Below are positions 1 through 7,381 of a stretch of DNA of 31,483 bases, piece after piece. Where the stretch lies: the NCBI GenBank assembly GCA_002500665.1, contig DLRY01000028.1:137418-168900 (forward strand). Reading direction: 5' to 3'. The number at the start of each line of letters is the position of its first letter. The stretch's first letter is position 1. The stretch comes from Opitutia bacterium UBA7876. GTDB lineage: Bacteria > Verrucomicrobiota > Verrucomicrobiia > Opitutales > Seribacteraceae. The notes under the pieces were generated by a model, which was not told the DNA's origin, did not search any database, and saw only the letters and a list, made by a program, of their open reading frames with translations. A program made the position numbers and the translations under genes.

Positions 1-18
1 CCTTGCTATATTCAAAGC

Positions 19-64
19 ATTGGAAAACCCAAGCGAAAAACGAGAGAAAAACGGATTTTCCAAT
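19..64. terminator. Inverted repeat downstream of the thermonuclease-like gene
   Basis: A perfect 9-bp inverted repeat (ATTGGAAAA at 19-27, TTTTCCAAT at 56-64) encloses a 28-base spacer. It lies just beyond the stop codon of the minus-strand gene that ends at 95. It could be a weak terminator or mRNA 3' end structure for that gene, but there is no clear U-run on the minus strand, so the role is an inference. Confidence 0.25.
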
Positions 65-94
65 CCCCGTAGGAACAAGATTCCGACTTCGGGT

Positions 95-787
95 CTATTT
101 GGCCTTTCTTCCACCACAAATCCGGCAATCCCTGCCGCTTGGGTTTCTTGTAAGGATTCCCTTCCCTCTCTGATAGAAGGAACATCCAGGCCGGTGGATC
201 TTGCCCAAGCTCGTCACCCAGAAACTAAGCGAGGGCACAAAACCCGATCCACTGTTGAGGGCATTGGGGAGTTGAGGATTGGGACGGGCAAAAGGCTGGG
301 CGACTTGCTGATAGTTGAAGTTATTGCCCCAGACACCTAGGTTCGAGCGCTTGGCCTTGAGCTGGGCAATCACAAAGGGACCATAGCGCCCTGACTCCTC
401 TTCCAAGTGCCAACCGATACCCGCAGCTATGGCCTCGCGCGTGAAGCTCAAAGTTCCGTCCATGAGCAGGACGTCGGCGATCTTGAGATTCTTATCGTCG
501 AATTCACGCTTGATCTTGAATTTCGGAGTCTTCAGGACCAGCTTTCTTTCCGTGAATGACAAAGCATCCCCATAGCCGGGCTGATCCCGACGGGGAAAGG
601 CAACCCCCCAAGCCCTCATCCTGACGACGTAATCACTGGCCTGGACGTCGAACACACCGGGATGCACCACGCGGATTACCTTGTCAAGGGAACCGTTTTG
701 CTCGGCCCCAGAGGGAGAAATCGAGGACAAAGCGGAGCCACTCCCTAAACAAATCAAAGGAATAAGAGGCGGCATCAAGACGAGCAT
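95..787 (-). CDS. Exported SNase-fold (thermonuclease-like) protein with Cys-rich C-terminal motif, probably non-catalytic
   Basis: This 230-residue protein starts at ATG 787; an in-frame TTG at 817 adds ten residues, but the ATG start gives the cleaner signal peptide (hydrophobic residues 1-20). Residues about 35-155 resemble the staphylococcal nuclease fold: the RMRAWGVAFP strand, then YGDALSF, then a DG-S-F-REAIAAGIGW segment near the end of the domain. Compared with the family consensus RLxGIDAPE, the acids expected in that motif are replaced (GVAFPR), and the earlier DGDT acids are not seen, so nuclease activity is doubtful. The tail holds H198, C202, C221 and C224 (HRPGC, then CRICGG). 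Tails of this HxxxC...CxxC kind often follow SNase domains in related bacteria and look metal-binding. It is a single gene, divergent from its right neighbour. Confidence 0.7.
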   Translation of the reverse strand: MLVLMPPLIPLICLGSGSALSSISPSGAEQNGSLDKVIRVVHPGVFDVQASDYVVRMRAWGVAFPRRDQPGYGDALSFTERKLVLKTPKFKIKREFDDKNLKIADVLLMDGTLSFTREAIAAGIGWHLEEESGRYGPFVIAQLKAKRSNLGVWGNNFNYQQVAQPFARPNPQLPNALNSGSGFVPSLSFWVTSLGKIHRPGCSFYQRGKGILTRNPSGRDCRICGGRKAK

Positions 788-930
788 GATGTTTGCTGGG
801 AAAAATCTCACGCGCAAATGCGATCTACGATAAGGAGATTCTCATTCAAGGCAAGGCTTGAGACGATGAGCCGTTAAAGGTTGCATTCACCGCTTCCTGA
901 AACCACCATGGAGCCAACCTCAGCCAAGAA

Positions 931-1833
931 GTGGACAATCCTCCGAGTTCCCCTAAATCAAAACCATCTACCCTAAGTACGCCCCTCTACCATCGCCGTC
1001 GAAGAGACTGGAGGGACGACAGGGACCTGCTTGAGGAGATCGCCGGGATCGTAAACCAACTCCAAGGGCCCTACGATTATTACGAACCCTCCACCCTCGC
1101 CTATCGCGAGAGAATCAAGGCTTTCAGGGAAAAGGGATACGACATGAACAAGGAAGCCTACTTCCTTGCCATGTGGGTACGCGAACAACTCAGCGAATTG
1201 GCCAGACGGCAAGAAAGCTACGACCTCAGGGTTCACCCCCTCGCCTTCCCCGACGACCTCGACCAGACAATTGCCGGAATCGAGATGAAGACGACCCGAA
1301 GCGGAATCGAGAAGAAGGAGGAAATATCCCTCAGTACTCTTTTTCCCGATTCCCAGCTAAGGAATTTCGCCCGGGAGAGAATGGACGTCCTTCATCGGGG
1401 AGACCTCCATTCCTACCTTGCTTCCCTTGTGGCCAAGGAAAGGGATTCCCTAATGGGAAACTCTGCATCCATCATGGACTTGATCCATATATGCGAACAC
1501 AAGCTATCCTTGAGAAACATTGAGTTCCTGAAACGTTTCGAGGTCGGGGAAACCGACCTATGGGTTCCCGAATGGGCCTTGGGAATTGAGGTTCGCACAA
1601 CCTGGGATCCCGACAGGGAGGTAGAATTGACCGCAACGTTGAGTGATACTAACTTCAGGCTCGCCGCTCGTCACCTCGCAGTCGTCGCGCCCGACGACCT
1701 GTCCGATGAATCCTTCGACTTGATCAAGGCCATCCAACGAAGGGGAGTAGTGGAAAACCTTTCCGTGATCCGGGTTGGGGATTTTGGGAAATACCTCGAC
1801 AAGATCAAGGAAGTCGAGGAACTCAAGGACTAA
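931..1833 (+). CDS. Unknown protein with a possible PD-(D/E)XK-like C-terminal domain
   Basis: I do not recognise this 300-residue protein as a named family. It starts with GTG at 931; no in-frame ATG lies just upstream. The first 20 residues are Ser/Pro-rich and are followed by an RRRR patch at 22-25. The middle is helical and charged. The C-terminal third carries D209, then a hydrophobic strand, then E220-x-R222 (ALGIEVRT), followed by a second strand HLAVVAP at 248-254. This arrangement is compatible with a restriction-endonuclease-like fold (D...ExK/R), as in stand-alone proteins of the PD-(D/E)XK group. That is an inference from pattern, not from a family match. No signal peptide is visible. 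Its stop codon overlaps the stop of the convergent lipoprotein gene by four bases. Confidence 0.6.
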   Translation: MDNPPSSPKSKPSTLSTPLYHRRRRDWRDDRDLLEEIAGIVNQLQGPYDYYEPSTLAYRERIKAFREKGYDMNKEAYFLAMWVREQLSELARRQESYDLRVHPLAFPDDLDQTIAGIEMKTTRSGIEKKEEISLSTLFPDSQLRNFARERMDVLHRGDLHSYLASLVAKERDSLMGNSASIMDLIHICEHKLSLRNIEFLKRFEVGETDLWVPEWALGIEVRTTWDPDREVELTATLSDTNFRLAARHLAVVAPDDLSDESFDLIKAIQRRGVVENLSVIRVGDFGKYLDKIKEVEELKD

Positions 1834-2417
1834 CCCTCGGGGAAAATCTCCTCCCTCACCAACCGGCCCTCGTCGTCCCAGAGCCTTCTCCCCTTTAGCT
1901 TTCCTGCACTCCAGTACTCCTGCTCACGCAAACGTCCGTTTTTCCACCACTTGGTTCTCGTGCCCGAGAGGACGCCCTTATCGAAAAGAACCTCGGAGGC
2001 GGACTTCCCGTCCGGGAAGTTCCTCTTCTGAAAACCGTGTGGCTTTCCCTCGTGGAAGGTGGTGCTAAGGGCAAGACTTCCGTCGGGGAAAGTCTCGATG
2101 ACCGAGCCGGTGAAAGGCTCGTCCTCTAGTCCCATCCGATAAAGTCGACCGTTTTTCTTCATGATGGTCTCTTGCTGGTCTACGGTAGGGTAAGTATCGA
2201 TGGAGCTGCCGAAATCATCCATGATCTCAGCCAGACTGCGATCATCGGAGATGAAATCGGATGCTCCCTCCTGAAAAACCTCCTCTTCACGTGCAACCGC
2301 TGGAGACGCGGGCTCTCTCACCGGTTCGGGTGCGGTGGGGTCCGTTTGCTCTCCCTGATCGGAACATGAACCAAGGAGAAGTAGGGCCAGAAGCATCAAC
2401 GGGAAGTCAATCTTCAT
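1830..2417 (-). CDS. YwqK-type MORN-like repeat lipoprotein
   Basis: This 195-residue protein starts at ATG 2417. Residues 1-17 form a lipoprotein signal peptide ending in the lipobox LLGSC, with C18 as the lipidated residue, so it is probably anchored in a membrane facing the periplasm. Residues 19-80 are acidic and low in structure. Residues about 85-195 contain repeated units of the kind FxDGxL...F..GK..G (PDGSLALSTTFHEGKPHG, PDGKSASEVLFDKGVLSG, KNGRLREQEYWSAGKLKG, DEGRLVREEIF), as found in YwqK/MORN-variant proteins of Bacteroidota and PVC bacteria. The molecular role of such proteins is not settled. It is divergent from the sixA gene across a 69-base gap. Confidence 0.75.
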   Translation of the reverse strand: MKIDFPLMLLALLLLGSCSDQGEQTDPTAPEPVREPASPAVAREEEVFQEGASDFISDDRSLAEIMDDFGSSIDTYPTVDQQETIMKKNGRLYRMGLEDEPFTGSVIETFPDGSLALSTTFHEGKPHGFQKRNFPDGKSASEVLFDKGVLSGTRTKWWKNGRLREQEYWSAGKLKGRRLWDDEGRLVREEIFPEG

Positions 2418-2486
2418 GGATTACATACTTACCGCAGAAACCTTGCAGGTAAACAGAAAAAGATCATACTCAACGCCAGACAGCGT

Positions 2487-2978
2487 ATGAAAAAGCTATT
2501 CCTGATCCGCCACGCAAAGTCGTCCTGGAACGACCCTGAACTAAGTGACCTCGATCGGCCCCTTAACCGAAGGGGCAAGGAAAGCGCGCCCCTGATGGCG
2601 AAAAGAATGAGCCTAAGCTGGTCCCCACCCGAGGCTGTCTTCTGCTCCCCCGCCCTTCGTACCCGGGAGACCGCTCAATTCATGGCGGAACACTGGTGCA
2701 AGGACCGTGAAGTCGTGGTGGATGAAAGGCTCTACGAAAACTCAGCATCCTCCGCATTAGACGTTCTTTCCGAGGTCTCCTCTCAAACCGACTCCGTGGC
2801 CTTGGTCTTCCATAACCCGACCATCACCTATCTTTCCAACGTTCTCGCATCGCTCGATATCCCCAACGTCCCTACCTGCGGAATCGTAATCCTAGAGATG
2901 GAAAGAGAAAAATGGAGCGAAATCGAGCCCGCGTCCTGTCGTCTTTGCGACTTCGATTACCCTAAGAGAAAGGTATGA
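2487..2978 (+). CDS. sixA: SixA-like phosphohistidine phosphatase (histidine phosphatase superfamily)
   Basis: This 163-residue cytoplasmic protein begins with MKKLFLIRHAKS. The RHA motif holds R8 and the catalytic H9 of the branch-1 histidine phosphatases. The following segment, with LSDLDRPLNRRGKESAP, is typical of SixA, which removes phosphate from phospho-histidine. The second active-site His is probably in the VFHNPT motif around residue 109. Its length matches SixA (about 160). In enterobacteria SixA acts on the histidine phosphotransfer domain of ArcB or on the nitrogen PTS protein NPr; no such partner is visible here, so the target is unknown. It stands alone on the plus strand, with a convergent small gene only one base beyond its stop. 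Confidence 0.85.
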   Translation: MKKLFLIRHAKSSWNDPELSDLDRPLNRRGKESAPLMAKRMSLSWSPPEAVFCSPALRTRETAQFMAEHWCKDREVVVDERLYENSASSALDVLSEVSSQTDSVALVFHNPTITYLSNVLASLDIPNVPTCGIVILEMEREKWSEIEPASCRLCDFDYPKRKV

Positions 2979-2979
2979 T

Positions 2980-3246
2980 TCAACTGGGCTCCTCGCCAAG
3001 TATCCTCTCGGCAACAACGAGCAGAGGATCATCTGCCGGAAAGGCGAGATGTTCCGTGGCTTTGGTCTGCTCGGGCAGGGCCATGAGTTTGTCCACCCAT
3101 TTGCCGAGCTCCTCTCTCGAGCACCCGGCCTCGCTCTGATCAGTCGGGAACTCTATAAGGACTTCCGAGTCATCCGTTCCCGGACAAGGATGCTCATTCT
3201 GGTCGTTCGATGATTCGTCTTCTAGGTAATTCTCAATAAAAATCAC
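2980..3246 (-). CDS. Small acidic protein of unknown function
   Basis: This is an 88-residue reading frame from GTG 3246 to TGA 2980. It is rich in Asp and Glu, with Cys at residues 21 and 42 and the stretch ELGKWVDKLMALPEQTKATEHLAFPADDPLLVVAERILGEEPS, which looks like two helices. No signal peptide, membrane segment or known domain is seen. It fills the space between two well-supported genes on the opposite strand, its codon use looks like its neighbours, and no better frame covers the region, so I think it is real. The start is uncertain because a ribosome binding site is not obvious. Confidence 0.5.
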   Translation of the reverse strand: MIFIENYLEDESSNDQNEHPCPGTDDSEVLIEFPTDQSEAGCSREELGKWVDKLMALPEQTKATEHLAFPADDPLLVVAERILGEEPS

Positions 3247-3355
3247 AACTTACTTTTTTTCATGGCACCTTTAGGCACCCATTTGCGGCTGTGATTCTGA
3301 TCTACCTCCTGTGGACCGAACCTCGATTAACTAGGGCTGCATCCGTGCAGCTAGG
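3241..3355. promoter_or_regulatory. Divergent intergenic region with inverted and direct repeats and a hairpin
   Basis: The 213-base gap between the small acidic gene and the LOG-family gene holds several short ordered elements. There is a 7-bp inverted repeat AATCACA (3241-3247) and TGTGATT (3290-3296). Between its arms is a direct repeat GGCACC-TTTA-GGCACC (3264-3279), whose copies are spaced ten bases apart. A hairpin at 3331-3355 has a GCTGCA/TGCAGC stem closed by a TCCG tetraloop. Spacing of one helical turn suits an operator, but no regulator is known. Confidence 0.3.
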
Positions 3356-3459
3356 AAAAATAATCGGTTCCTCATGGGCAAACTTTAGTCAAATTCCGCT
3401 CTTTTTTCGGATTGCCGATTGGTCTTTTCATTTTCCCCGCAAGAGACAAGGATGCCACC

Positions 3460-4272
3460 ATGAAAAATAATCCCTCCAAAGCCTATGCCGACGAAGATTT
3501 CCTGAACAGCCCGGATGCCCGCCCCATCCGCGTACAATGCGAACTGATCGAACCCGACGTCCGGCTCAGGGAAAACCAAGTCGAGAATACCATCGTAATC
3601 TTCGGTTCGGCACGGTCCAGAGACTCGAGCGAGGCCCGCAAGGACCTCGATGAATTCCTGGAAAGCGTCTCCCCCGACCCGGACCAGAGGAGTGATGAAG
3701 AACGAGCCGATATCCTTAAAAAGGAAAGGACGGTCAAGCTTTCCCGCTACTACGACGAGGCGGTTGAACTATCCGACAAACTGACGGCATGGTCGGAGAA
3801 AAAAGAGGAGCCCGACCACAAATACCTCATTTGCTCAGGCGGAGGACCCGGCATGATGGAAGCGGCCAACCGGGGGGCAAGCCAAGCCAACGGCAAGTCG
3901 GTGGCCCTTGGGATTAGCCTGCCCTTCGAGCAGGGGGTCAACTCATATGCGACCCCCGAGCTATCCTTCGAGTTCCATTACTTCTTCATCCGGAAATTCT
4001 ACTTTCTCTACCATGCAAAGGCGATCGTGGTTTTCCCGGGAGGGTTCGGTACGATGGACGAGCTTTTCGAGACCCTTACCCTCGTCCAGACCAAGAAACT
4101 GGACAAGCGCCTGCCCGTTTTTCTCTATGGTCGCGACTTCTGGGATGGACTGATCAATTTCGAGCAATTCGTGGAGTGGGGAGTAATTTCTCCATCCGAC
4201 CTCGATCTTTTCAAAAAGGTGGACGGGGTAGACGAGGCTTTCCGTCTGGTTACAGAATCTCTGACCGCTTGA
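3460..4272 (+). CDS. LOG-family (TIGR00730-like) Rossmann-fold protein, possible cytokinin-type nucleotide phosphoribohydrolase
   Basis: This 270-residue cytoplasmic protein uses ATG 3460, which has an AAGG about ten bases upstream; a TTG at 3412 would add 16 residues but has weaker support. The core holds VIFGSAR at 46-52, SGGGPGMMEAANRGA at 126-140 and the family signature PGGFGTMDE at 193-201. LOG proteins cleave the ribose phosphate from nucleoside monophosphates; older annotation calls them lysine decarboxylases. The PGGxGTxxE motif and an Arg near residue 178 are the catalytic region in studied members. An insertion of charged residues at about 55-90 makes this one longer than the shortest LOG proteins (about 190), as in the larger bacterial subgroup. 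The true substrate cannot be read from the sequence. Confidence 0.8.
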   Translation: MKNNPSKAYADEDFLNSPDARPIRVQCELIEPDVRLRENQVENTIVIFGSARSRDSSEARKDLDEFLESVSPDPDQRSDEERADILKKERTVKLSRYYDEAVELSDKLTAWSEKKEEPDHKYLICSGGGPGMMEAANRGASQANGKSVALGISLPFEQGVNSYATPELSFEFHYFFIRKFYFLYHAKAIVVFPGGFGTMDELFETLTLVQTKKLDKRLPVFLYGRDFWDGLINFEQFVEWGVISPSDLDLFKKVDGVDEAFRLVTESLTA

Positions 4273-4306
4273 ATCGGGAACGGACAGCTGCTCAAAGCGG
4301 ATTCAA
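4269..4306. terminator. Inverted repeat between convergent LOG and RluD-like genes
   Basis: TTGAATC (4269-4275) and GATTCAA (4300-4306) are exact reverse complements and span the short gap between two convergent stop codons. CCGCTT (4265-4270) can instead pair with AAGCGG (4295-4300). No T-run follows, so this is only a possible bidirectional transcript end. Confidence 0.3.
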
Positions 4307-5221
4307 CCCATCAAGGACAACCTCATAATCCTTCGGCAAGGGGGCCTCGAAGGATAACTCCTCCTCCGTCGCGGGGTGAAGGATACGCAGGTTTTTTGCG
4401 TGCAGCATGACCCGAGGGAAGGAAAAGCCATCGTTTTTAGAGGGCTTGTAGCCATAGGTCGCGTCACCGGCAAGGGGATGATTGAGAGAGGACATATGAA
4501 CCCGAATCTGATGGGTTCGCCCGGTACGGATTGAGCACTCGACCAAAGCGAACCCCTCCCGGAATCGGGTAAGTAACTCCCAATCGGTATGGGCGGGCTT
4601 ACCCCCCTTTTCCGCCACCGCCATCTTCACGCGCACTTTGGGATGCCGGCCGATGGGCAAGGCTATTTCGCCTTTCTTTTTCTTGGGATGACCCGCCACC
4701 AGGGCAAGATAGACCTTCCCGGGCTTCCTCTCCGAGAATTGATCGACAAGCGAGCGATGAGCCCTTTCCGACTTTGCGACCACCATGACCCCGCTCGTAT
4801 CCTTGTCCAAGCGGTGAACGATGCCTGGTCGGTCGGGTGCCCCCACCGGACAAACCTCTCCCCCGCAATGGTGCAGAAGGGCATGGACCAGGGTGTCCTC
4901 CCTCGTCCCGTCCCCGGGATGAACGACCATTCCGGCGGCCTTGTCCACAACCAGCAGATCGGGATCCTCAAAAAGGATTTTCAGGGGAATCGGTACCGGA
5001 CGAAGTGGCTTCACCTGAGGATGCGACAAGTCCACTAGTAAACGGTCACCGGGAAACAGCCTGCTCTTGGGGGCTAGGCCAGATCCGTCCTCACGCCTGA
5101 TTCTTCCCGCTTCCATTGCTCGCTGGATCTGAGCCCTGCTGCTTCCGTGAAAAGCAGTTGCAAGCACTTTGTCCGCTCTTTCGGGCGGACCTTCCGGACA
5201 CGAGAAGGGGATATCAGGCAT
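4292..5221 (-). CDS. rluD: RluA-family 23S rRNA pseudouridine synthase, RluD-like
   Basis: This 309-residue enzyme isomerises uridine to pseudouridine in RNA. An N-terminal S4-like RNA-binding segment covers about residues 12-70 (ERADKVLATAFHGSSRAQIQRAMEAGRI). The catalytic motif HRLDKDTSG lies at 136-144 with D139 as the essential Asp. Later family motifs include RTGRTHQIRVHMSSLNHPLAGD. The S4 domain plus the length point to the RluD/YlyB branch, whose usual target is the helix 69 region of 23S rRNA; RluC or another RluA-type substrate cannot be excluded. Its ATG start at 5221 lies eight bases inside the end of the upstream deaminase gene, so the two are probably translationally coupled. It is the last gene of the nine-gene minus-strand run. 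Confidence 0.88.
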   Translation of the reverse strand: MPDIPFSCPEGPPERADKVLATAFHGSSRAQIQRAMEAGRIRREDGSGLAPKSRLFPGDRLLVDLSHPQVKPLRPVPIPLKILFEDPDLLVVDKAAGMVVHPGDGTREDTLVHALLHHCGGEVCPVGAPDRPGIVHRLDKDTSGVMVVAKSERAHRSLVDQFSERKPGKVYLALVAGHPKKKKGEIALPIGRHPKVRVKMAVAEKGGKPAHTDWELLTRFREGFALVECSIRTGRTHQIRVHMSSLNHPLAGDATYGYKPSKNDGFSFPRVMLHAKNLRILHPATEEELSFEAPLPKDYEVVLDGLNPL

Positions 5222-6221
5222 CTATCGAACTCGCATGGACGAGAGCCTGGATTTCCTTCCCAAAGGAATTCTTGAGGGAGGCATCGAGATCCGCTACCGA
5301 GAACCCGTTCAAGGCCAATTGACCGAGTTCTTCCCGGGAGAACTCCAAGTGATCGACCAAGGACTGATACTCCTGGTTAAGATCGTTGTTGAAGGAAAGG
5401 GGATCATCCGTACTGACGGTGCAGTTGATTCCCTTTTCCATGAAGAGTCGTATTGGATGGTTCTCCATCTCGTCCACCACCCTCAGCTTGTAATTACTGA
5501 TCGGGCACAGGTCCAAGGTGACGCCCTCCTCCGCCAAAACCCTCATGACGCCCTCGCTCTCCCGGGCAAGCACCCCGTGTTGGATCCGGCGGACTCCCAT
5601 GCGGTCCACCGCATGCTCCACGTTTGCGGCAGGACCGAACTCGCCCGCGTGGGCCTTCAGGATCTTCCCCATGGAGGATGCCTTTTCCCAAAATGGCTCA
5701 GTCCAGGACTCGAGGGGAAGAGTTTCCAGCCCATGCAGATCGATCCCCGCGAGATCATCCCACTTCTCGATGGCTTCCTCCAGAAGAGGACCCAGGAAAG
5801 GGGTGTAGGCATTCCTGCTGATTCCAAGGAAAACACGGACTTCCAAACCAAGGGGAACGGCCGAGAGGATGGCAGAGAGAATCTCCCTGCCGGGAATCTT
5901 GAGAAACTCCATCATCCCTGCATGAAAACTGGTCTCGACGTACTTGACGTTTTGCTTCAGGTGCCTCGCAAAAATGACTTGGGCAGCCTCGAAATAGCTT
6001 TGGGGGGAATCAAACCAATCGAGTGCGTGCTCGATCAGGACCGACTCGAATTGCTCGAAGCTTTCGTAACGGAAGTCCGGACCACGGAAGGTGGGTTGGC
6101 TCGAGTACTTGCTGGGATGCTTCTGTGCGAGCAATTCCCATGGGAGTGCGCCCTCTACGTGTAAATGGGTCTCAGTCTTTGGCAACGAGGCTATGAAGTC
6201 ACGGGTCGCCGACTCGTCCAT
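5214..6221 (-). CDS. add: Adenosine-deaminase-family aminohydrolase
   Basis: This 335-residue amidohydrolase probably begins at ATG 6221, a few bases after a GGAG-type site; a TTG at 6227 would add two residues. The zinc ligands and catalytic residues of the family are visible: HLH at 19-21 (TETHLHVEGAL), the HAGE motif (LKAHAGE), RRIQHG, LDLCPISN and STDDPLSF. Members hydrolyse adenosine, adenine or, in the futalosine menaquinone pathway, aminodeoxyfutalosine. The sequence alone does not separate these, and no mqn genes are in the window. It lies between the aminopeptidase gene (9-base gap) and the pseudouridine synthase gene (8-base overlap), so it is part of the same minus-strand transcription unit. 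Confidence 0.82.
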   Translation of the reverse strand: MDESATRDFIASLPKTETHLHVEGALPWELLAQKHPSKYSSQPTFRGPDFRYESFEQFESVLIEHALDWFDSPQSYFEAAQVIFARHLKQNVKYVETSFHAGMMEFLKIPGREILSAILSAVPLGLEVRVFLGISRNAYTPFLGPLLEEAIEKWDDLAGIDLHGLETLPLESWTEPFWEKASSMGKILKAHAGEFGPAANVEHAVDRMGVRRIQHGVLARESEGVMRVLAEEGVTLDLCPISNYKLRVVDEMENHPIRLFMEKGINCTVSTDDPLSFNNDLNQEYQSLVDHLEFSREELGQLALNGFSVADLDASLKNSFGKEIQALVHASSIDA

Positions 6222-6230
6222 CTCCAACCT

Positions 6231-7349
6231 TCAGGATGCCTCGAGCAGGTAATCAGGGTTCAGTTTGGTCAAGTCGTCGGGCTGAAACTCACCATCCTTA
6301 CGGATCAGCTCACCGTCGAACCAAATTTCACCTCCCCCATAGTCGGACCTCTGTATGCTCACCATATCCCAGTGTACCTGCGACTGGTTTCCGTTGTCCG
6401 CCTGTTCATAAGCTTGTCCGGGCGTAAAATGGAAGGAGCCTGCTATTTTCTCGTCAAAGAGGATGTCCAGCATGGGCTCCCGAATGATGGGGTTGAAAGC
6501 GATCGCGAACTCCCCTATGAAGCGGGCCCCTTCGTCGGAATCGAGGATCTCGTTGAGCTTTTCCTCATTGGAGGACGCGGTCGCCTCCACAATTTTTCCT
6601 TTATTGAAGACCAATCTCACATCGGAGAAGGAAATGCCCTGATAGATGGTGTCCGCGTTATAGGTGAGGGTTCCCTCCACGCTATCCCGCACGGGACAGG
6701 AAAAGACTTCGCCGTCGGGGATGTTATGGGTTCCCCCGCAAGCCACCGCTTCTATCCCCTTGAGGGAAAAAGCCAAGTCCGTGCCGGGACCCTTAATCTT
6801 GACCTCATCGGCCTCACGCATCCTCTTTTCCAAGGCGGACATGCCCGGGACCATTCTCGAGTAATCCATGCAACAGGCATCGAAGAAGAAATCACGGAAG
6901 GCTTCGGTGCTCATTTTAGCCTGTTGGGCCATGGAGGGAGTCGGCCAGCGCAAAACGCACCACTTGGTCTTCTTGACCCGCCAATCGAGTACCGGCTTGA
7001 GAATTCTGAGGGCCTTCTTCATGTTCTCCTGAGGCAAATCAGAATTCTCGAAGACGTTGAGGGAACCACGCAGGGCGATGTAGGCGTCCATGGCCTTCAT
7101 ACGCTCCATCTCCCAGGCAAGGGTGGTCTCGAACTGTTCCTCGATTCCACCCAGGATTGATTCCCTGCCGATCCGGCTGTTCTCCAACTGGACGAATGGA
7201 ATCGCTCCCCTGTCCCTGACTGCCCGGACGAGGGCCAAGGTCATGTCCTCGGGAACGTCGAAGGCATGAATAAGGGTTTTCTCCCCTTTTTTCAGCTCGG
7301 TGGAGTGAGTGACGAGGTTCTTGGCAAGAGAATGGTAACGGGAATCCAT
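6231..7349 (-). CDS. M29-family metallo-aminopeptidase (AmpS/PepS/AmpT-like)
   Basis: This 372-residue cytoplasmic enzyme removes N-terminal residues from peptides using a two-metal centre. The family's characteristic segments are present: NIPDGEVFSCPVRDSVEG (around 209-226, with E214), GEFAIAFNP (E280), the GSFHFTPGQAYE region (H307) and QVHWDMV (H326, D328). These fit the Glu/Glu/His/His/Asp metal site of M29 peptidases. The length is a little under the usual 400-410. ATG 7349 is the only sensible start. Gaps to its neighbours are 32 bases upstream and nine downstream, consistent with co-transcription. Confidence 0.88.
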   Translation of the reverse strand: MDSRYHSLAKNLVTHSTELKKGEKTLIHAFDVPEDMTLALVRAVRDRGAIPFVQLENSRIGRESILGGIEEQFETTLAWEMERMKAMDAYIALRGSLNVFENSDLPQENMKKALRILKPVLDWRVKKTKWCVLRWPTPSMAQQAKMSTEAFRDFFFDACCMDYSRMVPGMSALEKRMREADEVKIKGPGTDLAFSLKGIEAVACGGTHNIPDGEVFSCPVRDSVEGTLTYNADTIYQGISFSDVRLVFNKGKIVEATASSNEEKLNEILDSDEGARFIGEFAIAFNPIIREPMLDILFDEKIAGSFHFTPGQAYEQADNGNQSQVHWDMVSIQRSDYGGGEIWFDGELIRKDGEFQPDDLTKLNPDYLLEAS

Positions 7350-7381
7350 AAAAGATGAAAGCTATCGAAAAGCGGGGGAGC

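Noticed and set aside
20..340. 106-residue plus-strand frame at the left edge
   Set aside because: It lies mostly antisense to the thermonuclease-like gene and shows no domain.
5169..7160. Two adjacent 331-residue open frames on the plus strand (5169-6164 and 6165-7160)
   Set aside because: They are antisense to the well-supported deaminase and M29 aminopeptidase genes, show no known motif, and arise from the codon bias of the real genes. The equal length is a coincidence.
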